A stretch of 64,000 nucleotides of DNA from DATJGF01 sp035495315. GTDB taxonomy: Bacteria > Verrucomicrobiota > Verrucomicrobiia > Limisphaerales > UBA8199. The translations under genes and the position numbers were made by a program. How positions within the stretch are numbered: the first letter of the stretch is position 1; the number at the start of each line of letters is the position of its first letter. A model generated the notes under the pieces. It was not told the DNA's origin. It did no database searches and saw nothing but the letters and a program-made list of their open reading frames with translations. Location of the stretch: NCBI GenBank assembly GCA_035495315.1, contig DATJGF010000162.1:27872-91871 (forward strand), in the 5' to 3' direction. Of the stretch, positions 1 through 8,610 are shown one piece after another.

Positions 1-679
1 CGCCTGAGAATCGAATGAAATCCATGCGCCCCTCGACTTGGCTCCAGCGGCCACCGGCGTACGCGATACCCACCACCAGCCAAAGCGCGATTGGTAAATG
101 TAGCGCAGCGAGCACCTCCGTGCTGCCGCGCTGCGTAAAAGGATAGATGTTAGCGAATACGCCCGCCACGACGAATACCACCGCCAGCCATCGGAGAATG
201 CTCATACCCAGTCGCCGTTTCCAAACGAAATAGCCGGTCAGGAGAGGCAGTACGAAGAGACTGAGGTTTCGGGCGTAGAAGCCGGTGTCCTGCTCCAATT
301 GGACCCCAAAAAGCGCCGGCACTTTGATGGCTACGGCCGCTGCCAACGCGAGGCCGAAAGCGACGATGGTATCGGTTCGGGCGCGCGCTCGTAAGTCTCC
401 GGATTCCGAGGGCACAACAACGAGCTGTTTCCAGAGACGCTCCGAGTGCTCCCGCGCGAACTCCCGCGAGAGGGCGTCGAGATTGCCCATTCGTTTAACC
501 GCCACCAGGAACGCTTCATCGGTCGCGAGCCCCGCGTTGGCCAGGATCCCGACCTGCTCGCGCAGATGATCCTCGAGTTCCGCGATATCCACCAAGTGGA
601 TCGCCTGCCGATGACGGAGGTAACTTCGCCACTGGTCGATCTGTTCCTCCAGCGATATCGTTTGACCTGGAGATTGCAT
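1..679 (-). CDS. Membrane protein with permease-prefix-like N-terminus, 3' truncated by window edge
   Basis: An open frame starts at ATG 679 and runs off the left edge. It begins two bases after the padR stop codon, so the two genes are almost certainly co-transcribed. The first ~100 residues are soluble and helical (a stretch reading ISLEEQIDQWRSYLRHRQ, then an acidic ELEDHLREQV segment), resembling the prefix domain seen on permeases that follow PadR genes. Hydrophobic segments follow, including FGLALAAAVAIKVPALFG and a WLAVVFVVAGVFANIYPF stretch. In related loci such a protein is a permease or other membrane target controlled by the PadR regulator. The C-terminal domain that would settle its class lies outside the window. 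Confidence 0.7.
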   Translation of the reverse strand, partial: MQSPGQTISLEEQIDQWRSYLRHRQAIHLVDIAELEDHLREQVGILANAGLATDEAFLVAVKRMGNLDALSREFAREHSERLWKQLVVVPSESGDLRARARTDTIVAFGLALAAAVAIKVPALFGVQLEQDTGFYARNLSLFVLPLLTGYFVWKRRLGMSILRWLAVVFVVAGVFANIYPFTQRGSTEVLAALHLPIALWLVVGIAYAGGRWSQVEGRMDFIRFSG

Positions 680-681
680 CG

Positions 682-1077
682 TCACGATTCCTGTACCAGC
701 GCCGCGGCTGACACCGCCTGGGTAGCCGGATTCGCAATGCAGAGCGCGTGCCAGATGCCCTTCAGTGTCGAGTTCACTGTTAGCCACTGCTTGCGCTCCT
801 CGGCAAGCCGAGCCCGGCCTTGCGACGTAATCCGGTAGTACTTGCGACGGCGACCGCTCTCCGCGATTTCCCACCGGCCCTCGACATAGGCGAGCCGTTC
901 GAGCCGATGCAGGACCGGGTAAAGCATCCCGTCGGTCCATTCCATTCGCCCACCGGACAACTCCCGAACTCGCTGGATGATCGCATAGCCATAGCTATCG
1001 TCTTCGGCCAGGATCGCCAGGACGATTGGCGTTGAGGAAGCGGCAACCAAATCTTTGTTGATTTCGAGGACTTTCAC
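682..1077 (-). CDS. PadR family transcriptional regulator
   Basis: 131 aa, the usual length of a short PadR protein. The winged-helix N-terminus is clear: KDLVAASSTPIVLAILAE, then DSYGYAIIQRVRELSGG, then WTDGMLYPVLHRLERLAYVE, ending in RRRKYYRITSQGRARL. PadR proteins are dimeric repressors that often control an adjacent membrane protein, here the gene starting at 679. The start is GTG at 1077. A GAGG sits only one or two bases upstream, so the ribosome site is poor and the start is provisional. The promoter at 1125-1153 overlaps an imperfect palindrome that could be its own operator. Confidence 0.9.
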   Translation of the reverse strand: MKVLEINKDLVAASSTPIVLAILAEDDSYGYAIIQRVRELSGGRMEWTDGMLYPVLHRLERLAYVEGRWEIAESGRRRKYYRITSQGRARLAEERKQWLTVNSTLKGIWHALCIANPATQAVSAAALVQES

Positions 1078-1124
1078 ACCTCGGGCGGAGCAAATGAAGT
1101 TGAACCGGCGAGTAACATAGCAGC

Positions 1125-1153
1125 ACTATACATTGTAGTATTAGGCATGTCAA
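1125..1153 (-). promoter_or_regulatory. sigma70 promoter of padR with overlapping palindromic operator
   Basis: On the minus strand TTGACA (1153-1148) and TATAGT (1130-1125) are separated by exactly 17 bases. The -10 region lies in the imperfect palindrome ACTACAATGTATAGT, a dyad of the ACTACA/TGTAGT kind used by PadR- and BlaI-like winged-helix repressors. Transcription would start near 1118, giving a leader of about 40 bases before the GTG at 1077. Operator function is inferred. Confidence 0.7.
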
Positions 1154-1325
1154 GCGGATGAAGGGCAATCATCAAAGCTCAATGTCAAGCTTGTTTAAAG
1201 AAGAACCTCCGGGGGTTTTGCTTGCAAGGCGGGCACTCAGCAATATCGAATCCCGTTCGATATTCCCTTTTCCGTCGAGACCGAATTCTACTCTGCACTA
1301 CGCTAAACAGGGACGCCGCTGCCGT

Positions 1326-3122
1326 TCATAGAACCACCACTTCCGGCGTCGCAGGCTCCATCCACTTGCCGTGTTCCTTAATTAGATCGACCAGGCGGTC
1401 GACGGCTTCGGCTTCTGGAATATTGAATTTGATCGGTGTCTTGCCGACGTAAAGGTTGATCTTCCCGGGGGCTCCGCCGACGTATCCAAAATCAGCATCC
1501 GCCATCTCGCCGGGTCCATTAACGATGCAGCCCATGATGGCAATTTTGACCCCTTTAAGATGTTCGGTCCGGGTCTTGATTCTGGCGGTGACCGTTTGCA
1601 GATTAAAAAGGGTCCTACCGCAGGAAGGGCAGGCGACATAATCCGTCTTGAATGAGCGACAGCCGGCCGCCTGCAGGATATTATATGCCAGGCGCAAGGA
1701 TTGTCCGGCGCCACGTTCGCCGCGCACCAGGATCGCATCGCCAATCCCATCTGCCAGCAGCGAACCAATGACCATCGCAGCGCGAAGCAGCGCGATTTTA
1801 GGTTCGAGGGCTTGCTGTTCAAATTGGAGACAATCCTTCAGCAGGATGGGATTGTTGCGGCCCAACCGTTTTAATTTGGCCACCAGCAGACGGAACGCGG
1901 AAATGGGCGGCAACTTCACCCCGTCTTTTACCGTTACCAATTGAGTATCGCAGGCGACCGTGAAATCGAGGGTCGGATCGATTTCCTGGATGTTGAGATC
2001 CTCGCAAATCGCCTCGGGTCTCACATCGGCTTTCGGACTGATTTTGGGCGCAACCCGATCCCACGTCGCGCGAGTGACGACGACGCGGACGGTCTGGCCT
2101 CCCCCACATTTGACGTCGTTCGCCAACTCGATCTCCGGCGTCACGCGCCGTGTAAAATTGAACGGGTCGAAGGGAAACGAGCCGGGTGCAGACAACGCGG
2201 GCTTTGAATCCGGCGGAACCGTCATCGAGGGAATCTGCGCCAGTAAGTCGCGGCAGACCTCAATCTCGCGCGGAGAATCCTCCGTGAGCGAAACACGGAT
2301 CGTATCTCCGAGCCCGTCGCACAACAGCGACCCGATGCCGATGGCGCTTTTGATCCGGCCATCCTCGCCTTCGCCGGCTTCGGTAACGCCCAAGTGAATG
2401 GGATAATTCCAGTCCGGTCCTTCCTGCTCGAGCCGGGTGACCAGCAACCGATAGCATTCGATCATGATCTTCGGATTGCTGGCCTTCATCGAGAACTTGA
2501 AATTATGGAAGTCGTGTTTTCGGGCAATTCGGGCAAACTCAAGCGCGCTCTCGACCATTCCCAAAGGCGAATCGCCAAATCGATTCATGATGCGGTCTGA
2601 GAGCGAGCCATGGTTGGTCCCAATTCGCATCGCGCGTTTCAACTCTTTGCAGAGCTTCACCAAGGGCGTGAACTTCTCCTCGATCCGCGCCAGTTCAGCG
2701 GCGTACTGAGCGTCCGTGTATTCTTTGACGACAAACTTCTTCGAATCGGCGTAATTACCCGGGTTGATGCGAACAACTTCAACCCAGCGTGCCGCCTCCA
2801 GGGCGGCTTCGGGCTTAAAATGGATGTCGGCCACAATCGGGACCAGGCATCCGCGGCCGCGCAGTTCGGCGATGATATGTTGCAGGTTGGCGGCGTCTTT
2901 TACGGTGGGCGCGGTAATCCGCACAAGTTGGCAACCGACGGCGACAAGTTCGAGGGTTTGCTTCACGCACTCGGCCGTGTCCATCGTATCGCAGGTGATC
3001 ATCGATTGCGCGACAATCGGGTGGTCGCCGCCAATGATCACGCCTCCGTGCGCCGGATCGCCAATGACAACTTCGCGGGTCCGGCGACGTTTATAAACGA
3101 AGGGAGACTCGCAATAATCCAT
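1326..3122 (-). CDS. ispG: 4-hydroxy-3-methylbut-2-enyl-diphosphate synthase, long form
   Basis: 598 aa. IspG (GcpE) converts 2-C-methylerythritol 2,4-cyclodiphosphate to HMBPP in the MEP isoprenoid pathway with a 4Fe-4S cluster. The TIM barrel begins with GDHPIVAQSMITCDTMDT. The C-terminal cluster domain has its cysteines in ACPSCGRTLFN and GCIVNGPGEMADADFGYVGG. The protein is some 220 residues longer than the E. coli enzyme because of an inserted middle domain, the long form known from plants, Chlamydiae and Bacteroidetes. Start ATG 3122 is two bases beyond the stop of the RseP-like gene, so it is probably translated from the same transcript. It is the last gene of the isoprenoid/envelope cluster. 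Confidence 0.95.
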   Translation of the reverse strand: MDYCESPFVYKRRRTREVVIGDPAHGGVIIGGDHPIVAQSMITCDTMDTAECVKQTLELVAVGCQLVRITAPTVKDAANLQHIIAELRGRGCLVPIVADIHFKPEAALEAARWVEVVRINPGNYADSKKFVVKEYTDAQYAAELARIEEKFTPLVKLCKELKRAMRIGTNHGSLSDRIMNRFGDSPLGMVESALEFARIARKHDFHNFKFSMKASNPKIMIECYRLLVTRLEQEGPDWNYPIHLGVTEAGEGEDGRIKSAIGIGSLLCDGLGDTIRVSLTEDSPREIEVCRDLLAQIPSMTVPPDSKPALSAPGSFPFDPFNFTRRVTPEIELANDVKCGGGQTVRVVVTRATWDRVAPKISPKADVRPEAICEDLNIQEIDPTLDFTVACDTQLVTVKDGVKLPPISAFRLLVAKLKRLGRNNPILLKDCLQFEQQALEPKIALLRAAMVIGSLLADGIGDAILVRGERGAGQSLRLAYNILQAAGCRSFKTDYVACPSCGRTLFNLQTVTARIKTRTEHLKGVKIAIMGCIVNGPGEMADADFGYVGGAPGKINLYVGKTPIKFNIPEAEAVDRLVDLIKEHGKWMEPATPEVVVL

Positions 3123-3124
3123 AT

Positions 3125-4543
3125 CTATTTCTTGGGAGCGAAGACGATCGGCTCCTGGTGATTCTTACGCGCACTGCGGACCCAATCTCCCGTATCAAAG
3201 AAGGCAATGAACAGCATGAAGCCGATCAAAATAACCGCGCAAGCCGTCTGCAGGTACTGGAGGACCGCAGCGCTGACGGGACGCCGGCGGACGGCCTCGA
3301 ACAGAGCCAGCGCGACATGTCCGCCGTCGAGGACCGGGAAGGGAAGTAAATTCAGCAGCGCCAGGTTCACGTTGATGACCACGCTGAACCACAAGACCAG
3401 CCGCCAGCCGTTTTCGCTTTCGAACAAATTTGTGTAGAGCCGAATGATCATCACCGCTCCGCCCAATTGTTGGACCCCAACATCGCTCTTATGCGAAAAC
3501 ACGGTGCCGAGCGTCGCGAATATCTGCCCGGCGCTCTCCCGGAGCTGGCCGATGGGACTGGGATGCGAAAGGCTGATATTGGTGTTGCCTTGCCAGGCGA
3601 TGATACCGAAAGAGGGGCCGCTTTCCGCGGGTCTTAGCGGCTTTTCTGCGAGCAGAACTTTGTCGAACTCTTCCGAGCCACGGTGGATGGTCATGGTAAT
3701 GGGCCGGACAGGCCCGTTGGTCATCTCCTCCTGCACGTGGAAAATGGGCCAATAGCTGTAGATCTTCTCGCCATTCAGGGCAACCACTTCATCGCCCGGG
3801 CGCAAACCGGCAATCGCCGCCGGACTATTGGTTGCGACTTCATCAATGATCGCCTTGTGGGCTGGAGAGATTAGAACTTGGCGCAATGCCTTGCGTTCGT
3901 ACCAATGCGTCGGCCGCCGATAAGGGGTGGCGAAACCCGAGTACTCTTTACCGTCACGCAGATATTTAATGGCGATGTTCGTGCCCTGGCTGGTGATGAT
4001 CCGCCAGGTAATACTGTCCTGTGAGGGTGGAGCAAAATGATGAACCTGATGTCCATCAATCTCGACAATCTCGTCGCCCGGTCGCAAACCGGCTTTCCAG
4101 GCGGGCCCACCGGGTTCAACCCAGCCGACAGTAGTGGAATTATCGTCCTCACTGATGGGCCGACCGACGGCGAAAACAATGAGGGCAAAAAAGGCGGCTA
4201 AGAGAAAGCTGAAGAGAGGCCCGGCGACAGCCACGATAATTTTGTCGAGGGCCGATATCGGGGGCAGGTTCTGGCCAGAGCTTTCACCTTTACCCTCAAT
4301 GACTTCCATGGTAGCCATTTGGGGAAGAGAGACATATCCGCCCGCGGGGATCGTGCCTAAGGCGTATTCGACGCCATTGATTTTGGCCTTCCAAATCGGC
4401 TTGCCGAACCAAATCGCAAACCGATCCACTTTCAGGCCTCGCCATCGTGCTGCCAGGAAATGGCCGAGTTCATGCACGAAGATCAGCAGGTTGAACAAAA
4501 GCAACACTTCCAGAAAAATTAAAATAAATTTCAATATGGACAT
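3125..4543 (-). CDS. rseP: RseP-type site-2 membrane metalloprotease
   Basis: 472 aa. The first membrane segment carries the zinc motif HELGH (about residues 24-28) in FVHELGHFLAARWRG, and the C-terminal segment carries the LDGGH motif (FPVLDGGHVALALFE). Two PDZ domains lie between them; their carboxylate-binding loops are GPAWKAGLRPGDEI and SPAAIAGLRPGDEV. Family members cut transmembrane substrates such as anti-sigma factors inside the membrane. The position next to dxr, cdsA and uppS is the classical neighbourhood of rseP. Start ATG 4543 places the usual short hydrophobic N-terminus before HELGH. The true substrate is unknown; the ECF-associated membrane proteins elsewhere in the window are only conceivable candidates. 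Confidence 0.92.
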   Translation of the reverse strand: MSILKFILIFLEVLLLFNLLIFVHELGHFLAARWRGLKVDRFAIWFGKPIWKAKINGVEYALGTIPAGGYVSLPQMATMEVIEGKGESSGQNLPPISALDKIIVAVAGPLFSFLLAAFFALIVFAVGRPISEDDNSTTVGWVEPGGPAWKAGLRPGDEIVEIDGHQVHHFAPPSQDSITWRIITSQGTNIAIKYLRDGKEYSGFATPYRRPTHWYERKALRQVLISPAHKAIIDEVATNSPAAIAGLRPGDEVVALNGEKIYSYWPIFHVQEEMTNGPVRPITMTIHRGSEEFDKVLLAEKPLRPAESGPSFGIIAWQGNTNISLSHPSPIGQLRESAGQIFATLGTVFSHKSDVGVQQLGGAVMIIRLYTNLFESENGWRLVLWFSVVINVNLALLNLLPFPVLDGGHVALALFEAVRRRPVSAAVLQYLQTACAVILIGFMLFIAFFDTGDWVRSARKNHQEPIVFAPKK

Positions 4544-4786
4544 ACACTTAGCGCAATACCTAACACCAGGACGCGCAGGAATATAGCAGTCCGGAGGCCA
4601 AAGTCCAAAGCTCTAAACTGGAAATGCAGACTGACCTGGAGCGAAAGTCAAATCAAAACGTAATTACAGTTCTCGGCGCACAACCACGGTCTTGAACTCA
4701 GAACGCGCGTGCAGCACGGCAAAAATAATCCGGACTATGAATTGAACGCTGTGCAAGTTTAAAACACTCCGGTATGGCACGCTTAT

Positions 4787-5923
4787 TCAAGCAGCGGCGT
4801 GTTTCCTGGCCCAGGCATCGGCTTCAAGGATTTGGCCAAGGTTGGGATGCGGCGCGACCTGATGCGCGTTCATAGTGGCGCAGACCCTTTCAGAAATCTG
4901 TGGAAAATTGATGCGCCCATTGATGAACCCCTCAACAGCAACCTCGTTGGCAGCGTTGAGCACTGCTGGCATCGTGCCGCCCGACTCTGCTGCCTTGCGA
5001 GCAAGATTTAGTGAAGGGAACCGCTCCGGGTCGGGTTCTTCGAAGGTCAAGTTGCCGAGCCGGGCCAGATTAGTCTGCACGCGCTCGCTCGAGGCACGTT
5101 CCGGATAAGTGAGCGCGTACTGGATGGGTAAGCACATGTCCGGCGTTGAGAGTTGGGCCAACATCGATCCGTCGACAAATTCCACAAGCGAATGCACCAC
5201 GCTTTGAGGATGGACCACAACTGACACGCGTCCGATCTCGATATCAAACAGCCACCGCGCCTCAATCATTTCGAGGCCTTTGTTGAACAGGGTCGCCGAA
5301 TCGATAGTAATCTTTCGTCCCATCACCCACGATGGATGTTTCAACGCCCGTTCCACGGTGATAGTCGAGAATTCTTCTTTCGGTGTGGTGCGAAACGGCC
5401 CGCCGGAAGCCGTCAACCACAGGCGCCGCACAGAACCGGGAGGCTTGCCATCCAGGCATTGAAAAATAGCCGAGTGCTCACTGTCGACAGCCAGGACACG
5501 CACCCCGTTTTGGCGAGCTTCTTTCATGACAATCTCGCCCGCCATAACCAGGATCTCCTTGGAGGCGACCGCGATGTCCTTCCCAGCGCGGATCGCTGCC
5601 AGGGCTGGCTGTAATCCAGCCGTTCCAACAATCGCAATCAGCACGATGTCCGCGCTGGGCAGCGTCGCCAGTTTCACCAGTCCCTGGGTTCCGGAATATA
5701 CTTTAGTCGAAGTCCCAAGCAGATTGGACAGTTCGTTGGCTTTGGCGGGGTCGCTGATCGATACCGCCTCGGGAGCATGTCGGCGAGTTTGTTCGAGCAG
5801 CAGCTCCAGGTTGTTGCCAGCCGCCAGGCCCACCAACCGGATACGGTCAGGCAAGTCTGCGGCGACTTTAACCGTGCTCGTGCCGATCGAGCCAGTGCTT
5901 CCGAGCAAAACGACTTTCTTCAT
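4787..5923 (-). CDS. dxr: 1-deoxy-D-xylulose 5-phosphate reductoisomerase
   Basis: 378 aa, close to the normal 380-400. Dxr makes 2-C-methyl-D-erythritol 4-phosphate with NADPH and a divalent metal. The nucleotide motif is LLGSTGSIGTSTV at the N-terminus. The metal/substrate region is VLAVDSEHSAIFQCL followed by LTASGGPFR, and the SATLFNKGLEMIEARWLF segment is typical. The gene lies between cdsA and the RseP-like protease, all on the minus strand. The gap to cdsA (5924-6156, 233 bases) is larger than the others and contains short repeats, so a separate promoter is possible. Confidence 0.96.
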   Translation of the reverse strand: MKKVVLLGSTGSIGTSTVKVAADLPDRIRLVGLAAGNNLELLLEQTRRHAPEAVSISDPAKANELSNLLGTSTKVYSGTQGLVKLATLPSADIVLIAIVGTAGLQPALAAIRAGKDIAVASKEILVMAGEIVMKEARQNGVRVLAVDSEHSAIFQCLDGKPPGSVRRLWLTASGGPFRTTPKEEFSTITVERALKHPSWVMGRKITIDSATLFNKGLEMIEARWLFDIEIGRVSVVVHPQSVVHSLVEFVDGSMLAQLSTPDMCLPIQYALTYPERASSERVQTNLARLGNLTFEEPDPERFPSLNLARKAAESGGTMPAVLNAANEVAVEGFINGRINFPQISERVCATMNAHQVAPHPNLGQILEADAWARKHAAA

Positions 5924-6156
5924 GTACGATTTACGAGTGTTCCGTATTTTCGATTTATCCTACTTGTGGATTTGCAGTGACGATTCACGAGGTGCGTTCC
6001 TCATTGATGACTGGGTCTCATTTTTTCTTTCGTCATATTGACATGCTTCAGGATTATTTTTCTGAATTCACGAATATGCTAAACTGCACCTGTCTGTCCT
6101 CGTAGTACAAATTCGTATCCATAGCTAGCGCGCTTCCCACGCTCGTAAATCGTAAA
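5924..6156. other. cdsA-dxr intergenic region with degenerate inverted ACGATTT/AAATCGT repeats
   Basis: No gene is seen. GTACGATTTACGAGTG at 5924-5939 is mirrored by CTCGTAAATCGTAAAT at 6142-6157, about 200 bases away. Between them are further CGATT-containing words such as TTCGATTTAT and CGATTCACGAGG. The spacing is near seven bases, so this may be a worn copy of the heptad elements described elsewhere in the window. Confidence 0.35.
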
Positions 6157-7068
6157 TTATCTGGTGAGCACATGCCTCAAGTACAGATACATAATGGGTG
6201 CATTAAACAACAGGCTATCCAGCAAATCGAGTATGCCTCCAATGCCCGGGAAGAATCTTCCGGAATCCTTCACCTCGGCTTCGCGCTTAAAAATAGATTC
6301 AATCAAATCGCCTACCACGGCCCCGATGCTGAGCACCACCCCAAGCACAATCGCGTGGAACCAATTCATGCCAAGCATGCTCGAGCCCAGGAAATGGACG
6401 AAGATCAAGCTGGCCAGCACCGAGCCAAGGATCGCTCCACCAAAACCTTCCCAGGTCTTGCCCGGGCTGATGCGAGGAATCATCTTGTGTTTTCCAATGA
6501 GTGAGCCAACGACATACGCGCCCGTGTCGCTGAACTTGGTGATTAAAAGAAAATACAGCAGGTAATAATGGCCTTCGACGCCAGGAAAAAAATTGATCTT
6601 TTGAATAAAATTCAACAGCCACGGCACGTACATTAACCCGAACAAAGTAGTCGAAATCGCCAGGATCCCAGCGGTGTTGCTCCGGGAAAAGAATTGCCTC
6701 AAACAGAGTCCAAGCACGAATAAAATAAGGAAGCTGGTCTCAAAATCGTTCACTCGTGCCGGGGAGCCGGAAGTTCCGATGACACCGGTCAGGTTCAAAA
6801 ACGTGCCGATCATCAACAGAATGCCTCCCACCAGTCCCCACCACTTGAAGCAGACCATATCCCTCTTTTCAACGAGGCCGTAAAATTCCGCCAGGCCCGT
6901 GATCGCCAGGAAGACCATTATGAAAAGGAAGACATAATCCGAGACCGCGCGATTGCGTGAGAACAACGCGACCAGGACGATTGTCCACAGCACGACAAAA
7001 CTCAGCAAACGCCGCAGGAAGGTTTTTAGCTTGGAAGGTGAAGCAGTTGCTGGTGATGTCTTTGCCAT
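6157..7068 (-). CDS. cdsA: Phosphatidate cytidylyltransferase
   Basis: 303 aa. CdsA forms CDP-diacylglycerol from phosphatidate and CTP, the branch point of phospholipid synthesis. The family signature is seen in KFSDTGAYVVGSLIGKHK followed by RISPGKTWEGFGGAILGS, and the metal-binding tail in GVVLSIGAVVGDLIESIFKR and DSGRFFPGIGGILDLLDS. About eight membrane segments are visible, as in the family. Start ATG 7068 is 27 bases downstream of the uppS stop. It lies between uppS and dxr in the conserved lipid/isoprenoid cluster. Confidence 0.95.
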   Translation of the reverse strand: MAKTSPATASPSKLKTFLRRLLSFVVLWTIVLVALFSRNRAVSDYVFLFIMVFLAITGLAEFYGLVEKRDMVCFKWWGLVGGILLMIGTFLNLTGVIGTSGSPARVNDFETSFLILFVLGLCLRQFFSRSNTAGILAISTTLFGLMYVPWLLNFIQKINFFPGVEGHYYLLYFLLITKFSDTGAYVVGSLIGKHKMIPRISPGKTWEGFGGAILGSVLASLIFVHFLGSSMLGMNWFHAIVLGVVLSIGAVVGDLIESIFKREAEVKDSGRFFPGIGGILDLLDSLLFNAPIMYLYLRHVLTR

Positions 7069-7095
7069 GTAGGAAAAACTCCTTGCGCCTTTACC

Positions 7096-7833
7096 TCAGA
7101 GCCCTCCAAACCGGCGGTGGCGCCGATTATACTCTTCCAGCGCGGCATACAGTTGGGGTTTGCGGAAATCAGGCCATAAGGTGTTCGTCACGACAAGCTC
7201 AGTATATGAGATCTGCCAAAGGAGAAAATTGCTGACCCGCATTTCGCCGCTCGTGCGAATCAAGAGGTCGGGATCGGGGAGATTGCGTGTATAGAGATGC
7301 TGCGCGAAGAGTTGCTCGGTTATATCTGGCGGGTCCAACTCGCCGGCCTTTACCTTCTGCGCCAGGCTCCGCACCGCTTCGACAATCTCGGTGCGTCCGC
7401 CGTAACTTAGAGCCATCACCAGGGTCAACCCATTATTCTTGGACAAGGTCGCGATCGATTTCTTGAGGTGCTCTTGCACCGCGTCGGGCAGGCGATAGAC
7501 CTGGCCAATAATTTCGAGGCGGACGTTGTTTTTATTGAGCTCGGAGGTTTCCGTCTTGAGATAATGGACCAAGTACTTCATCAACGCATCAACCTCATCT
7601 TTGGGCCGATTCCAGTTTTCGACCGAAAAGGCGTACAGTGTCAGGTACTTGATTCCCAGTTCACCGGCGGTGCGGATGATAACCCGGGCGGATTCAGCAC
7701 CTGCGCGGTGGCCCTCGATCCGCGGCAAATGTCGCTGGCGCGCCCAGCGGCCGTTTCCATCCATAATGATGGCGACATGCCGCGGCAGCGAGGCCATTGC
7801 TTCTGGACTGAGATGGACGTTTTGACTGCTCAT
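7096..7833 (-). CDS. uppS: Isoprenyl (undecaprenyl) diphosphate synthase
   Basis: 245 aa from ATG 7833. The cis-prenyltransferase signature HVAIIMDGNGRWA is near the N-terminus with the catalytic Asp, followed by HRAGAES. The C-terminal substrate signature is DLLIRTSGEMRVSNFLLWQ, then YTELVVTNTLWPDF. UppS makes the C55 lipid carrier for peptidoglycan and O-antigen. The frame extends upstream to TTG 7926, but that extra 31-residue segment has no family character, and 7833 gives the normal length. It is the first gene of the uppS-cdsA-dxr-rseP-ispG series. Confidence 0.95.
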   Translation of the reverse strand: MSSQNVHLSPEAMASLPRHVAIIMDGNGRWARQRHLPRIEGHRAGAESARVIIRTAGELGIKYLTLYAFSVENWNRPKDEVDALMKYLVHYLKTETSELNKNNVRLEIIGQVYRLPDAVQEHLKKSIATLSKNNGLTLVMALSYGGRTEIVEAVRSLAQKVKAGELDPPDITEQLFAQHLYTRNLPDPDLLIRTSGEMRVSNFLLWQISYTELVVTNTLWPDFRKPQLYAALEEYNRRHRRFGGL

Positions 7834-7959
7834 GGTCAGGTGCTGGAGTGTACCGGTCGAACGTGGCGAGGAAAGGGCAAAACCCAAGTGTAATTTGGAT
7901 CCAGTCAATGTTAGGGCGATCCGCAAGACTGTTGGGCTAAATCCGCAACTCTCAGGACT

Positions 7960-8070
7960 CGGAAGGTCGAGCTCCGCGAGGCCCCCAAAAATCCCTCTAA
8001 AAACAATAGGAGATATCTGGGCCTCGCGGAGCTACGCGGAGCTCGGCCTTCCGATAAACGTTTAGGCAAC
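7960..8070. repeat. Dispersed inverted repeat, family A, copy 1
   Basis: The left arm 7960-7984 (GGAAGGTCGAGCTCCGCGAG...) pairs with the right arm 8019-8053 (...GGAGCTCGGCCTTCC). A 10-base CGCGGAGCTA duplication interrupts the right arm. The tail GATAAACGTTTAGGCAAC is shared in similar form with copy 3 (31058 onwards). It lies between the divergent uppS and fur genes. Confidence 0.75.
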
Positions 8071-8087
8071 GGTAGAGGCGGGGCGCG

Positions 8088-8117
8088 TTGACTTGGCGAG
8101 CAACCGGAGCTTATACT
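8088..8117 (+). promoter_or_regulatory. Putative sigma70 promoter of fur
   Basis: TTGACT (8088-8093), an 18-base spacer, and TATACT (8112-8117). A normal start site would fall at about 8123-8125, on the paired ATG codons at 8121 and 8124. The fur message might therefore be leaderless, or nearly so. This is inferred from sequence only. Confidence 0.5.
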
Positions 8118-8120
8118 GCG

Positions 8121-8594
8121 ATGATGGCAGACGCGGTAAATACCGGCGCCAAGCAGCGCTTCCTGGAATTCATCGCGCGGAAAAGTTTGCGTCTGACGGC
8201 TCAACGTCGGGCCATAATCGATACCGCGTTCAGCACTCACCAACATTTCACCGCCGAACAACTGTTGGCGTGGGCGCGTCGTCGGGATAAATCGGTTTCG
8301 CGCGCCACGGTTTATCGCACGTTGCCGCTCCTGACTGAAAGCGGGCTGGTTCGGGAGATGGATTTCGGTAAAGACTACAAGTTCTACGATCCCAATTACG
8401 CCGAACATCCCCATCACAACCATATTATCTGCCAGGACTGCGATAAGATTGTGGAATTCGACAGCGATAAAATCGAGCAACTCGAAAACCAGATCAGTAA
8501 GCGCCTGGGCTTCTCGGTGAAAAGTCACCGGCTGCAAATCACGGCCAATTGCGAGGAATTCCGCAAGCTGGGGATCTGCAAGAAGAAATCTTAA
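8121..8594 (+). CDS. fur: Fur family metal-dependent transcriptional regulator
   Basis: 157 aa from ATG 8121 (8124 is equally possible). The winged helix includes LRLTAQRRAIIDTAF and SVSRATVYRTLPLLTESGLV. The metal region includes HPHHNHIICQDCDKIVEF, with the first CxxC zinc pair. The second CxxC of many Fur proteins is reduced to a single Cys in RKLGICKKKS at the C-terminus, with one more Cys in TANCEEF, so the structural zinc site is incomplete or differently built. Fur proteins sense iron or other metals and repress uptake genes. The frame also extends to TTG 8088, but that overlaps the promoter-like sequence. Confidence 0.9.
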   Translation: MMADAVNTGAKQRFLEFIARKSLRLTAQRRAIIDTAFSTHQHFTAEQLLAWARRRDKSVSRATVYRTLPLLTESGLVREMDFGKDYKFYDPNYAEHPHHNHIICQDCDKIVEFDSDKIEQLENQISKRLGFSVKSHRLQITANCEEFRKLGICKKKS

Positions 8595-8610
8595 ATCTGA
8601 ACCAGGTGTT

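Noticed and set aside
285..838. Plus-strand frames opposite padR and the left-edge membrane protein
   Set aside because: The minus strand has the PadR winged-helix motifs and a directly following membrane protein; the plus frames are shadows.
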